A stretch of DNA of 61,691 nt from Aquamicrobium zhengzhouense (GCF_016124105.1 NZ_JADGMQ010000019.1:1-61691), one strand, 5' to 3'. Counted from the stretch's first letter, positions 45,080 to 54,134 are shown. The notes: generated by a model not told the origin, from the letters alone. Program-made: numbers and translations.

Positions 45080-46246
45080 ATGACTTCGATGCCGTTTTCC
45101 TTCACCACGGTTGGGCAGATTCACGTCGAGTGGGGCGGCGCCGCAAAACAAGGCGAACTCCTCAGCAGCTGGTTTCCTGCTCGCAACCTATTGATCGTAA
45201 CCGATGGCGGCCTGCATAAGGCGGGCGTTCTGGAACCCGCCAAGTCGTCGCTTGCCTCGGCCGGCTTCAAGGTCACCGTGTTCGACGCGGTGGTCGCGGA
45301 TCCGCCCGAGCAGGTGCTTCTTGACTGCGTCGCCCAAGGGCGCGCAGCCGGCGCGGACATCGTCATTGGCATCGGCGGTGGCTCGTCCATGGACGTCGCC
45401 AAGCTCGCCGCCGTCATGTTGGTCAGCGAGCAGCAGCTCTCTGAGCTCTACGGCATCGGCAACGTGCAGGGCGCGCGCCTGCCGCTCGTGCAGGTGCCAA
45501 CGACTGCCGGAACTGGCTCTGAAGTCACAAACATCACCATCCTGACCCGCCCGGACCATTCGAAGATGGGTGTCGTTTCCGACCAGCTCTATGCTGACCG
45601 GGTGCTGCTCGATGCAGAACTCACGGTTGGTCTGCCCGCGCTGCACACCGCTGCGACGGGTATCGACGCAATGGTGCATGCGATCGAAGCCTACACCAGC
45701 AAGCACAAGAAGAACCCGTTGTCGGATGCGGCTGCTCGCGAGGCGCTGCGGCTCCTGTCGTCGAACCTCGTCGCTGCCTGCAAGAACGGCGCAGACCGCG
45801 CGGCGCGCGAGGCAATGCTGATCGGCGCGCTGCTCGCTGGCCAGGCCTTCGCCAATGCTCCGGTCGCGGCGGTGCATGCGCTCGCCTATCCGCTCGGCGG
45901 CCGCTATCACATCCCGCACGGGCTTTCGAACGCGCTGATGCTGCAGCCGGTGCTAGAGTTCAACATGAAGGCGGCGGCACCGCTTTATGCGGAACTTGCA
46001 AGCCCTGTCGGCGCAGATGTCGCGCAGGACGCCGGTTGCAAGGCCAAGGCGAACGCTTTCGTGAAGCGATTGATCGAACTGATGGATGCGTCGGGTGCAC
46101 CGCGCCGCCTGCGCGACGCGGGCGTTGCCGAGGAAATGCTGCCGCAGCTTGCAGCCGACGCAATGCTGCAAACGCGCCTACTCGGCAACAATCCGGTGGA
46201 AGTGACAGAAGCGGACGCGCTCGCGCTTTATCGCGCGGCCTTCTGA
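45080..46246 (+). CDS. Iron-containing alcohol dehydrogenase (group III)
   Basis: 388 residues. Cofactor loop GIGGGSSMDVAKL, then PTTAGTGSEVTNITIL. Metal ligands are Asp and His in GIDAMVHAIEAY and the histidines in AVHALAYPLGGRYHIPHGLS then NAL. It interconverts an alcohol and aldehyde, or acts as a maleylacetate-reductase-like enzyme, using NAD(P)H. It is followed at 92 bases by the aminotransferase gene. Confidence 0.92.
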   Translation: MTSMPFSFTTVGQIHVEWGGAAKQGELLSSWFPARNLLIVTDGGLHKAGVLEPAKSSLASAGFKVTVFDAVVADPPEQVLLDCVAQGRAAGADIVIGIGGGSSMDVAKLAAVMLVSEQQLSELYGIGNVQGARLPLVQVPTTAGTGSEVTNITILTRPDHSKMGVVSDQLYADRVLLDAELTVGLPALHTAATGIDAMVHAIEAYTSKHKKNPLSDAAAREALRLLSSNLVAACKNGADRAAREAMLIGALLAGQAFANAPVAAVHALAYPLGGRYHIPHGLSNALMLQPVLEFNMKAAAPLYAELASPVGADVAQDAGCKAKANAFVKRLIELMDASGAPRRLRDAGVAEEMLPQLAADAMLQTRLLGNNPVEVTEADALALYRAAF

Positions 46247-46338
46247 TAGCCAAAAAACGGGCAGCAGTTCCGGCTGAGGATGCGAACGAGGACAGCGCCT
46301 CGTTCGCACGGACCCTATCAGTCCGTGGGGAGGAATTC

Positions 46339-47658
46339 ATGAGCACTTTCGGGACGCCAAAGTCGGTGGCTCTCTATGAACGTGCCAAGCACGTCATGCC
46401 GGCCGGCAACACGCGACACACGGTCTTTCGTACGCCCCATCAGATCTATGCTGAACGCGGCGAGGGCTGCCGGATCATCGACATCGACGGCAACAGCCGC
46501 ATCGACGCCGTCGGCAACTTCACCTCGTTGCTCCACGGCTACGGCTCCGAGGCGATCAAGGCGGCTGCGCGGGAACAACTGGAGAAAGGCTTCAGCTTCG
46601 GCATGGCGACGCCGGGCGAGGTAAGGCTCTCTGAAATCTTGGTCGAACGCCTGCCGTCGGTTGAGCATGTCCGCTACTGCAACTCCGGCACCGAAGCGGT
46701 CATGAATGCCGTGAAGGTCGCACGTGCGTTTACGGGCCGCGCCAAGATCGCCAAGTGCGAAGGCGCTTATCACGGCGCGTATGATGTCGTGGAGACCAGC
46801 CAGGAGGCGCGGCCGGAGAGCTGGGGAGACGTGGACGCCCCGAACCCTGTTCCGACCGCCGCCGGAACCCCGCAGGGCGTGCTCGACGACGTCGTCATCA
46901 TTCCGTTCAACAATGTTGAGCTAGGCGAGAAGATCCTGGGCGCCAAGGGCAACGACCTTGCAGGCGTGCTGATCGACGTTATGCCGAACCGCGCCGGTCT
47001 GGTTCCGGCAACGCCGGAATTTCTCGAGATGCTGCGCCGCGTGACCAAAGAGATCGGCGCTCTCCTCATCTTCGACGAGGTGATCACCTTCCGCCTCGGC
47101 TATAGCGGCGCGCAGGGGCGCTATGGAATCAATCCTGATGTCACTGCGCTCGGCAAAATCATTGGCGGTGGTTTCCCGATCGGCGCAGTTGCCGGCCGCA
47201 AGGACGTGATGGCCGTCTACGACCCGTCGAACGGCGCACCGAAAGTGCAGCATGGCGGCACCTTCAGCGCCAACCCTATGTCGATGATGGCTGGCATTGC
47301 CGCGATGGAAGCCCTGACGTCGGAGGCTTTTGCTCATCTCGAGGCGCTCGGCGACCGCTTCGAAACGAAAATCACCGCCCTCTTCGAGGAACTCGTTACC
47401 GAGGCACAGGTAACGGGTATGGCCTCGCTGCGCCGCATTCACTTGAACAAGGCAGAGCTTTCCGACTTCCGCTCCACGGTACTGGCAGGCGCCGACGGTG
47501 CGAAGAAGGTTGCAGCCCTGGCTCGCCTGTTGTTCGACGAGGGCGTCATTATCGCTGCCAACGGCCTCGTCTGTTTCTCGACGCCAATGACCTTTGGTGA
47601 CATCGACGAGATCATCGCAGCATTCGCCCGTGCACTGCCGAAGCTTTCGGAAGTTTGA
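46339..47658 (+). CDS. Class III PLP aminotransferase (glutamate-1-semialdehyde-aminomutase-like)
   Basis: 439 residues. PLP-binding elements are CNSGTEAVMNAVKVARAFTG, EGAYHGAYDVV, LLIFDEVITFRLGYSGAQG (Asp) and the Schiff-base lysine in VTALGKIIGGGFPIGAVAGR. It belongs with HemL-like and omega-aminotransferase proteins. In this setting it more likely converts an amino acid or amine to an aldehyde or keto acid than makes haem precursor, since HemL usually has its own setting. ATG at 46339 follows GGGGAGG. Confidence 0.9.
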   Translation: MSTFGTPKSVALYERAKHVMPAGNTRHTVFRTPHQIYAERGEGCRIIDIDGNSRIDAVGNFTSLLHGYGSEAIKAAAREQLEKGFSFGMATPGEVRLSEILVERLPSVEHVRYCNSGTEAVMNAVKVARAFTGRAKIAKCEGAYHGAYDVVETSQEARPESWGDVDAPNPVPTAAGTPQGVLDDVVIIPFNNVELGEKILGAKGNDLAGVLIDVMPNRAGLVPATPEFLEMLRRVTKEIGALLIFDEVITFRLGYSGAQGRYGINPDVTALGKIIGGGFPIGAVAGRKDVMAVYDPSNGAPKVQHGGTFSANPMSMMAGIAAMEALTSEAFAHLEALGDRFETKITALFEELVTEAQVTGMASLRRIHLNKAELSDFRSTVLAGADGAKKVAALARLLFDEGVIIAANGLVCFSTPMTFGDIDEIIAAFARALPKLSEV

Positions 47659-47721
47659 ATCCGAGATCTCCCCGCGGTCGCCGAAAAGCTTTGCCCTTCC
47701 TTCCCTGATTGCGAGATCGTC

Positions 47722-49167
47722 ATGCTACCTTTGAAAGATCCTAGCCTTCTGATCGACAAGTGCCTCGTCAACGGCAAATGGGTCGGGGCGCAATCAGGCA
47801 AGACGGTCGACGTAACCAATCCGGCAACCGGTGACGTTATTGCCCGCATTCCGTCGATGTCGGCACAGGAAGTTGAAGACGTCATCGGCCACGCCAACGC
47901 AGCCTTCCGCCCGTGGGCGCGTCGCTCTGCCAAGGAACGCTCGGCGATCCTGCGCAAGTGGTTCGATCTGATGACCGAGAACGCCGACGATCTGGCTGTC
48001 ATCCTCACCAGCGAGCAGGGCAAGCCGCTCGCTGAAGCGCGTGGCGAGATCGTCTACGCTGCATCCTTCGTCGAGTGGTTCGCGGAAGAAGCCAAGCGCG
48101 TCTATGGCGACACGATCCCGGCCCCGCAGGCCGACAAGCGCATCACCGTCATCCGCCAGCCCGTCGGCGTGACCGCTGCGATCACCCCGTGGAATTTCCC
48201 GGCGGCGATGATTACGCGCAAGGCAGCGCCCGCACTTGCTGCTGGTTGCACCATGATCGTGCGCCCGGCCGACCTGACGCCGCTGACCGCGCTTGCACTC
48301 GGCGTCCTCGCTGAACGCGCAGGCGTTCCGGCAGGCGTGCTTCAGTTCGTCACCGGCTCCAGCCGCGTTATCGGCAAGGTGCTCACCGATTCCGACGTAG
48401 TGCGCAAACTCTCCTTCACCGGCTCGACCGAAGTCGGGCGCGTCCTGATGGAGCAGAGCGCTGCCACCATCAAGCGCCTGTCGCTGGAACTCGGCGGCAA
48501 TGCGCCGTTCATCGTCTTTGATGACGCCGACCTCGACGCCGCGGTCGAGGGCGCGATGATCGCCAAGTTCCGCAACGCCGGCCAGACCTGCGTCTGCGCC
48601 AACCGCATCTTCGTCCAGCGAGGCGTCTATGACGCGTTTGCGGACAAGCTTGCCGCCCGCGTTTCAGCCCTGAAGGTCGGCAATGGCATGGAGCTTGGCA
48701 CCGAAATCGGCCCGATGATCGAGGAAAAGGGCATCGAGAAGGTTCTCGCCCACATCGACGACGCCATCTCGAAGGGTGCGGAACTGAAGGTCGGCGGCAA
48801 GCGTCTCGACGGTCTGATGCTGCAGCCGGCAGTTCTGACCGGTGTGACCACCGATATGACGGTGACGCAGGAAGAAACCTTCGGCCCGCTCGCCCCGCTC
48901 TATGCCTTCGACACGGAAGAAGAAGCGGTTGCGATGGCCAACGACACCATCTTCGGCCTCGCCGCCTATTTCTACACCAAAGACCACGCCCGCGCGGTGC
49001 GTGTTTCAGAAGACCTCGAATACGGCATGGTCGGCCACAACACCGGCCTCATCTCCAACGAAATGTCCCCCTTCGGCGGCGTCAAGCAATCCGGCCTCGG
49101 CCGCGAAGGCTCGAAGTACGGCATCGAGGAGTATCTGGAGATGAAGTATATTTGTTCGGCCGTGTGA
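47722..49167 (+). CDS. gabD: Succinate-semialdehyde-dehydrogenase-type aldehyde dehydrogenase
   Basis: 481 residues with the GabD pattern: WVGAQSGKTVDVTNPATGDV, EQGKPLAEARGEIVYAASFV then EWFAEEAKRVYGDTIP, TPWNFPAAMITRKAAPALAA, ELGGNAPFIVFDDADLD (catalytic Glu) and GQTCVCANRIFVQ (catalytic Cys). GabD enzymes oxidise succinate semialdehyde or related omega-oxo acids. Beside an aminotransferase this suggests handling of an omega-amino or hydroxy acid. It is the last gene of the TetR-led unit. The recombinase relic begins ten bases after its stop. Confidence 0.9.
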   Translation: MLPLKDPSLLIDKCLVNGKWVGAQSGKTVDVTNPATGDVIARIPSMSAQEVEDVIGHANAAFRPWARRSAKERSAILRKWFDLMTENADDLAVILTSEQGKPLAEARGEIVYAASFVEWFAEEAKRVYGDTIPAPQADKRITVIRQPVGVTAAITPWNFPAAMITRKAAPALAAGCTMIVRPADLTPLTALALGVLAERAGVPAGVLQFVTGSSRVIGKVLTDSDVVRKLSFTGSTEVGRVLMEQSAATIKRLSLELGGNAPFIVFDDADLDAAVEGAMIAKFRNAGQTCVCANRIFVQRGVYDAFADKLAARVSALKVGNGMELGTEIGPMIEEKGIEKVLAHIDDAISKGAELKVGGKRLDGLMLQPAVLTGVTTDMTVTQEETFGPLAPLYAFDTEEEAVAMANDTIFGLAAYFYTKDHARAVRVSEDLEYGMVGHNTGLISNEMSPFGGVKQSGLGREGSKYGIEEYLEMKYICSAV

Positions 49168-49176
49168 CGAGGCAAC

Positions 49177-49830
49177 TTAGGAAGAGCCGTGGCTGACGTC
49201 TGTATGGGCTGCCGCACGTTCTGAGCGCCGAGACCCGCCAGACAGTTTTGGCTTTCGTGGATCGTCGGCCGACGCCAACAATACATCTGCGCGTGCTCGG
49301 AAGATTTCCTCGTTCGCTGCGTCTCGGTTCAAAGCGGTATCATCTAGGCCCACCTGTGCCATGCGATGGAGGACGTCTCGCAGGAAAGGGCTTTTCGTTC
49401 GACCGTTTCGGTCGGCGAGCACGCCTTCTCGCTCTGACCTGAAGGTCTCAGTGATAAAAGGCATATCACCTTCCGTCGTGCCGACCTCAAGCAGCGCTTC
49501 GTGTACCTCGGACCCGGTCTCAAATCTGAGGTCCTCGGCAGGGCCATAAGCTTCTAGCAGACGGTAGGCGTACCCGACTTGGCGGTCAGCTTCCCGATGC
49601 ACCGAATCGCGAAGGGAGCCGCTGCGCTTGGCTGCTCGGTCGAGCTTCTCGATCTCGTCTCGCATCGACTCGATTTCGAGCGCGAAGATCTTCGCAAGCT
49701 GCTCTTTCGTCGCCATCCTCGCCCTCGGCAACAACTCGATCTCTAGCAGTAGGGCATTGAGCCGCCGTGCTACCACGGAAGCCTTTTTACGGTCGGATAG
49801 TCTAAGGCTAAGTGAAAGGCGGGTGGGGCT
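49177..49830 (-). pseudogene. Decayed second copy of the large tyrosine recombinase (N-terminal half)
   Basis: The reading LSLSLRLSDRKKASVVARRL then NALLLEIELLP and VGYAYRLLEAYGP, FLRDVLHRMAQVGLDDTALN follows residues from about 38 to 230 of the recombinase at 23065-25194, with roughly 70 percent identity by eye. The catalytic half is missing, and the very N-terminus is lost at the junction with a MarR scrap. The copy has diverged too far to be a recent duplication. Confidence 0.85.
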
Positions 49831-49859
49831 ACACCCCGGCACCGCTTCTCGGAATATCT

Positions 49860-50014
49860 ACTACTGGGCCGATGGCCATAAGGAGATGCGTGGTGGTTTT
49901 GGTCTAGTCAGAGTTGACGTTGCTCGTGAGGACCGACGCCGGCGGCTTCTGTCGCTCAATCCCAAAGGTCGCGTCCTGATCAAGCAAATTGTCGAAGTGT
50001 CCGTCAGCAAATGA
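49860..50014 (+). pseudogene. C-terminal scrap of a MarR-type regulator
   Basis: The frame reads RGGFGLVRVDVAREDRRRRL then LSLNPKGRVLIKQI and stops with TGA at 50012-50014. GLV, D-R-RRR-L-LNPKGR is the wing and following helix of MarR-family winged-helix proteins. The N-terminal two thirds are lost at the junction with the recombinase relic. The IS3 element begins one base after the stop. Confidence 0.55.
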
Positions 50015-50070
50015 TTTGAGACAGCTCGGCGTTTGAAGGATTGGAGTTTCTGGTCCGTCTATTTGTTGAT

Positions 50071-51051
50071 TTAAGCGGCTTGCTGCCGATGTTGCAATCG
50101 ACGCAGTTTGATGGTGCCTCGTTTGATCCTTTCTCGTTCTAGCAGGATGGTTTGGCCCCGCCCGAAGTAGACGTCGGCTGGTGTCAGGTTGTGGATGCTT
50201 TCGTGATATCGTCGATGATTGTAATGTTCGACGAATGCGGCGATCTGAGCCTCGAGGTCTTCTGAGAAGAAGTAGTTCTCGAGCAGGATGCGGTTCTTGA
50301 GCGTCTGGTGCCAGCGCTCGATCTTGCCTTGGGTCTGTGGATGACAGGGTGCACCGTGGACCTGTTCGATGGAGCGCTGTTTGAGCCATTCTCCGAGGTC
50401 CGAGGCGATGTAGCATGGGCCATTGTCCGATAGCAGACGCGGCTTGTGCTCAACCCTTGCCGTATCGCAACCGGATGCCGTGAGCGCCAGCTTCAGCGTG
50501 TCGGTGACGTCCTCTACCTTCATTGTCGTGCACAGTTTCCAGGCGACAATGTATCGCGAGAAGTCGTCGAGCACCGTGGACAGGTAGAACCAACCCCAGC
50601 CGATGACCTTCAGATAGGTGAAGTCAGTTTGCCAGAGCTGGTTGGGCCTCGTCGTCTTGTCCTTGAACTCGTTGCCAGCCTTGATGACGATGAAGGCAGG
50701 CGACGTGATGAGATCATGGGCCTTGAGCAGGCGATAGACCGAAGCCTCTGACACAAAATAGCTTTCAGTGTCGGTGAAGCGAACGGCTAGCTCGCGCGGC
50801 GACAATTCGGTCTGATCCAAAGCCATGTCGATGATGCGGCTGCGGACATCGTCGGGAATGCGGTTCCACACCCGCGACGGGGCTGAATGCCGATCCTCAA
50901 GTCCCTCAACGCCGTGGGTCAGGAACCGATCATACCACCGATAGAAAGTCGGCCTTGGAATACCTAGCCTGTCAAGCGTCTGCTTCACCGGCAGGTGTGA
51001 CTGCTCGACGATCCGGATGATTTCCAGTTTCTCGGCAGCGGGATATCTCAT
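50071..51051 (-). CDS. IS3-family transposase OrfB (DDE integrase domain)
   Basis: 326 residues. An N-terminal helix-turn-helix region (LGIPRPTFYRWYDRFLTHG) is followed by the rve-type catalytic core: first Asp in NQLWQTDFTYLKVIGWGW, second Asp in RLLSDNGPCYIASDLGEWL, Glu in HPQTQGKIERWHQTLKNR. All three catalytic residues are present. The ATG overlaps the orfA stop by four bases. Confidence 0.93.
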   Translation of the reverse strand: MRYPAAEKLEIIRIVEQSHLPVKQTLDRLGIPRPTFYRWYDRFLTHGVEGLEDRHSAPSRVWNRIPDDVRSRIIDMALDQTELSPRELAVRFTDTESYFVSEASVYRLLKAHDLITSPAFIVIKAGNEFKDKTTRPNQLWQTDFTYLKVIGWGWFYLSTVLDDFSRYIVAWKLCTTMKVEDVTDTLKLALTASGCDTARVEHKPRLLSDNGPCYIASDLGEWLKQRSIEQVHGAPCHPQTQGKIERWHQTLKNRILLENYFFSEDLEAQIAAFVEHYNHRRYHESIHNLTPADVYFGRGQTILLERERIKRGTIKLRRLQHRQQAA

Positions 51052-51422
51052 TCCTCGTCGCCCCCATGCCCGATCATGCTTTTTTTAAGCAGCCGCAGTT
51101 CAAGCGCCTGTTCGGCGACGACCTCTTTCAGATCGCGTGTCTCGCGGCGCAGAACCTTTACTTCGTCGGAGGTTGCGGCACGCGCCGTATCCCCGGCCAG
51201 CCGCTTCTTGCCCGCTTCGAGGAACTCCTTCGACCAACTGTAATACAGGCTTTCTGCAATACCCTCGCGGCGGCAGAGAGCAGCTATGCTCTCCTCACGA
51301 CGCAACCCGTCCAGCACAATGCGGATTTTGTCCTCGGCTGAGTGATGCTTGCGCGTCGCACGGCGGATATCCTTGATGACCTGTTCGGCGCTGGCCTCTC
51401 GCGGCCCGGCTTTCTGTTTCAT
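51048..51422 (-). CDS. IS3-family OrfA (helix-turn-helix and leucine zipper)
   Basis: 124 residues: HHSAEDKIRIVLDGLRREES, AALCRREGIAESLYYSWSKE and a C-terminal heptad region (VLRRETRDLKEVVAEQALEL then RLLKK). It is the DNA-binding partner of OrfB. Confidence 0.92.
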   Translation of the reverse strand: MKQKAGPREASAEQVIKDIRRATRKHHSAEDKIRIVLDGLRREESIAALCRREGIAESLYYSWSKEFLEAGKKRLAGDTARAATSDEVKVLRRETRDLKEVVAEQALELRLLKKSMIGHGGDEE

Positions 51423-51493
51423 CTTCGCTTCCTTTGATCGAGCTACGATGAACCAGAAATCCTCTCCTCTCAGTTACACCCAATCTGTCTCAA

Positions 51494-52626
51494 GGGCGCT
51501 GATCCTGGACAGTTCATCGGCTAACCCGTTGGCAGACACTCAGATGCAGATGCAGCGCTGGTTCGGTTACCGCGGGGCGTATATTGAACTTTGCCGCGTC
51601 TTCGCCTCCAGCGACCAACTCTCCCTCTTCGGTGACTATCACGATGTAGATGAAGCGGTTCGAAATTCCATAACTGAGTGCATGATGAGCAACGCCCCTA
51701 AACCTACCGTCTTGCAGGGGCTGAATTTCGCAGCCACAGGCAAAATAGCAGGCGTGGGCACCCTTCCGATATCCCCTGGTGCAAGGCCCTTTATTACAGT
51801 CATCAATGATAGCGCACAGCAGGATCCCAACGTAGAAATCGTGGCAGGACTCTTCGACCGACCGTCAAGCGACGTCATCGTCGCCAATGTGTTGCGGGGC
51901 CGAATCCTAGATGTTCCACTCGAACTTACCGACGCCGCTGAACTCTTAGATCGTCTCACTTACTCGGATTACCGACCTGGCAACGAGGGGCGGCACGCGG
52001 ACATCTGGCGTGGTATAGAAGCCCGCGCAAACGCGCTCGCCATACTAGCCGATGCACCATTCTATCGCCCTCCGGAGAGGAGTGGTAGGGGAGACCATCC
52101 GAGGCACGCCTGTCCCTATGCCATTGCCGCCTATCTTCGGCTCTGGTCCGCTAGCCTCACTCGGCCGATCACGGGCCTATTCGTGACCGGTCAGCCCGGA
52201 AATCGATGGTCCTACGCTAACCTCTCGCGCAAGTACGCTGAGCGGCCAAGGTTCTGGATCGGCATGCGTTACGGAGATGGTGCCACCGTATCCAAAGGTC
52301 CGTTGGCACAGCTGCCGTTCAAAATACGCGCCACCACAAAGCGGGTGTCCACAGGCGAACTCAAGACCACTTGGGGTGCAAGTGACCCGAATGCAGGGCC
52401 GACCCAGTATCGCGGCGACGTCTATTTTGACTACTATCACCGTGGCGCTGAAGTGCCGACTAACAGTCCCACCGGGTGGTGTCCTAGCGGCTCCGATGGT
52501 CAAATTCTTTTCTACATCAATCAACTTCCGGACGATGATTACCCCACGGTCGCCGTTGGACTCTGCTTCCCTGCGGGAGGTCCGGAGCAGTTTTCAGCCA
52601 CCCGTGCTGGGGCAGCTATCTCTTAG
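51494..52626 (+). pseudogene. Z1-domain protein, 5'-truncated by the IS3 element
   Basis: The reading after the IS end contains ANPLADTQMQMQRWFGYRGA then YIELCRVFAS, the diagnostic Z1 segment, and continues for about 375 codons to a TAG. An apparent ATG at 51451 lies inside the IS, so no native start remains. Z1 proteins belong to a helicase-linked family in restriction-like defence operons together with a MutL/MORC-type ATPase, a PD-(D/E)XK protein and AIPR. The helicase-like N-terminal part is gone here, so the system is broken. The PD-(D/E)XK partner follows at 12 bases. Confidence 0.8.
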
Positions 52627-52637
52627 AGGAAATTTGC

Positions 52638-53699
52638 ATGACCAGCTACGAAGCAGTTCTGGAACAGATAACTGCCGTTCCAGCAGGCGCCACTGGAAAT
52701 GATCGGGCCATAAAATGGTTGACTGATGCGAAGGTGGTAGGGGTCGCTCGAAATAGTGACGGTCGCTTGGAACTCTTCCTCGCAGGTGGCGAGTTGAGCC
52801 CCCGAACCCGTATAGTACAGTTTGCGATGCGCTACCACACCTGGCACCGTGACGCTTTACCTCCGCTGAGAGCAAACCGTATTTGCTTGCCCGCTTTGGG
52901 GCACTTCGATCAGGTCGGTGCATTTATTGCTGCGGAACTACTGCGCGAGAAGGCCGATGCCAATCTAGTGCGTGCCTTTGCCGTCACAGAACCGCTGATC
53001 GAGCTCGCCATTAAGCGCATGGAGATATCCGAGAATGCGATCATCGGGCTTGTCGGGGAACTACTCCTGCTCAATGCACTCTGTCGCCGCGCCGCCGACA
53101 CCCAAGTTGGGCAACTCGTTCAGGCTTGGGATGGCTGGCGCCGCTCGGAAAGGGATTTAACATGGCAGGGCACAGGCGTAGAGGTAAAGACCACGACCAG
53201 ACCCAGTTCTAGTCACGGCATCAGTGGCCTCCATCAAGTTGAGCCTACCCCGGCATGTGATGACGCCATAGGGGAAGCGCGCCTACTGCTCGTAAGCATC
53301 GGGTTGTGCCAAGCAGAAGACAATGCGACTTCTGTGTCAATCCCCACCTTGGTGAACAGCATTATAGAGCGTCTCAATGCCACCGGGGCGAGCGGTGTGG
53401 TCGACGAGTTCCTTACGCGCGTTTCTGTGTACGGAGCAGAGTCAGGTATTGGATACCATCATGCCACGATGATCAATGATGCACCGTTCGCGACTAAATT
53501 TAACGTGACCTTCTTTCGTGGGTACGACATGGCGGACCCGGCCGTTGAAGTCCTGCGGCGCGATGACGTGATCTCTCATCAGCATGTGGATGCTCATTCG
53601 GTCACCTTCCGGTTAGAACTTCCCGCGACGATCAGTTTGAACAACCCCATTGTAGGTGCCCGACGCGTCGCGGAGGCGATCATTAGTTCGTACAGTTAG
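52638..53699 (+). CDS. PD-(D/E)XK-motif nuclease-like protein (DUF4420 type)
   Basis: 353 residues. It has the family core IGLVGELLLLNALCRRAADT (Glu of the fold), then AWDGWRRSERDLTWQGTGVE followed by VKTTTRPSSSHGISGLHQVE. The Asp and the E-V-K make the nuclease triad. The start follows AGAGGAAATTTGC. It is the usual partner of Z1 proteins in restriction-like operons. It is intact, but its partners are missing or cut. Confidence 0.85.
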   Translation: MTSYEAVLEQITAVPAGATGNDRAIKWLTDAKVVGVARNSDGRLELFLAGGELSPRTRIVQFAMRYHTWHRDALPPLRANRICLPALGHFDQVGAFIAAELLREKADANLVRAFAVTEPLIELAIKRMEISENAIIGLVGELLLLNALCRRAADTQVGQLVQAWDGWRRSERDLTWQGTGVEVKTTTRPSSSHGISGLHQVEPTPACDDAIGEARLLLVSIGLCQAEDNATSVSIPTLVNSIIERLNATGASGVVDEFLTRVSVYGAESGIGYHHATMINDAPFATKFNVTFFRGYDMADPAVEVLRRDDVISHQHVDAHSVTFRLELPATISLNNPIVGARRVAEAIISSYS

Positions 53700-53975
53700 G
53701 TTCGATGATTTCCCGCGGAAGGCTATCCGCTTTTTTAGTAAGTCGTGGGATAGGGGAGACCTTGGCCCGATCATTGCTTGTCTGCATGTTTGCGGTCAGA
53801 TTGTCCGCGGATCGAAATTGGTCAAGGATAGGCTCGCGTACTCTACCATACTGGCACCGTTCCTCCCGCACTTCTCGTCCCCAATCCGCGCGTTAACCAT
53901 ACGATCGCGTGACGGGCTCTCGAGTGTTCGAGATCCTGCGATGATGCCTCTGCTTTGGATGGTCTGAAGCAAAAC
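53700..53975. other. Intergenic before the leader hairpin, nothing recognised
   Basis: No gene or site that I can support. Confidence 0.5.
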
Positions 53976-54010
53976 GGCCCCCGACGGTGCTCTAACACCA
54001 GACGAGGGCC
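53976..54010 (+). promoter_or_regulatory. Leader hairpin upstream of the protease operon
   Basis: A bulged stem-loop: GGCCC (53976-53980) pairs with GGGCC (54006-54010), and GGTG (53986-53989) with CACC (53996-53999) around a six-base loop. It is followed by a purine-poor spacer and a strong GGAGG at 54028-54032. It could be a regulatory leader or the terminator of an upstream transcript. It lacks a U-run. Confidence 0.5.
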
Positions 54011-54041
54011 TGACCCGCAACCTACACGGAGGCATCGGGCT

Positions 54042-54134
54042 ATGAACAGAGATACCCTTTTCTTCGATTACCTGGAAGTTCCTCAGCTGCTTGTCGACAG
54101 TGGAAGAGCTGTCGATCTCATCGGTGTGAGCTGA
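54042..54134 (+). CDS. 30-residue ORF with a strong ribosome-binding site
   Basis: MNRDTLFFDYLEVPQLLVDS then GRAVDLIGVS and TGA. GGAGG sits nine bases before the ATG, better than for many of the large genes nearby. It may be a leader peptide or the surviving start of a decayed gene. The 200 bases after it show no continuation. Confidence 0.4.
   Translation: MNRDTLFFDYLEVPQLLVDSGRAVDLIGVS

Larger units (their letters stand above)
50016..51493 (-). mobile_element. IS3-family insertion sequence, apparently complete
   Basis: About 1.48 kb with both orfA and orfB on the minus strand. The ends match as imperfect inverted repeats that start TTGAGACAG (50016-50024 and the complement at 51485-51493) and share further blocks (AGGA..GGA.TTTCTGGT). 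The bases just outside do not form a target duplication (left GAT, right GGG). The genes on either side are different (MarR scrap, Z1 fragment). The element therefore marks a rearrangement and is not a simple insertion. Confidence 0.8.

Noticed and set aside
46339..47658. HemL (glutamate-1-semialdehyde aminomutase) for haem synthesis
   Set aside because: Alphaproteobacteria make aminolevulinate through HemA (ALA synthase), and the gene sits in a catabolic operon, so an aminotransferase role fits better.
51040..51055. Programmed -1 frameshift in the IS3 element
   Set aside because: orfA and orfB overlap by ATGA, and OrfB has its own start. I saw no clear slippery A-run with a following hairpin at the junction, so I do not claim a fused product.
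51349..51493. Apparent start of the Z1 frame inside the IS3 element
   Set aside because: The codons before about 51494 belong to the IS end and antisense orfA, so this is a chance in-frame extension and not the native N-terminus.
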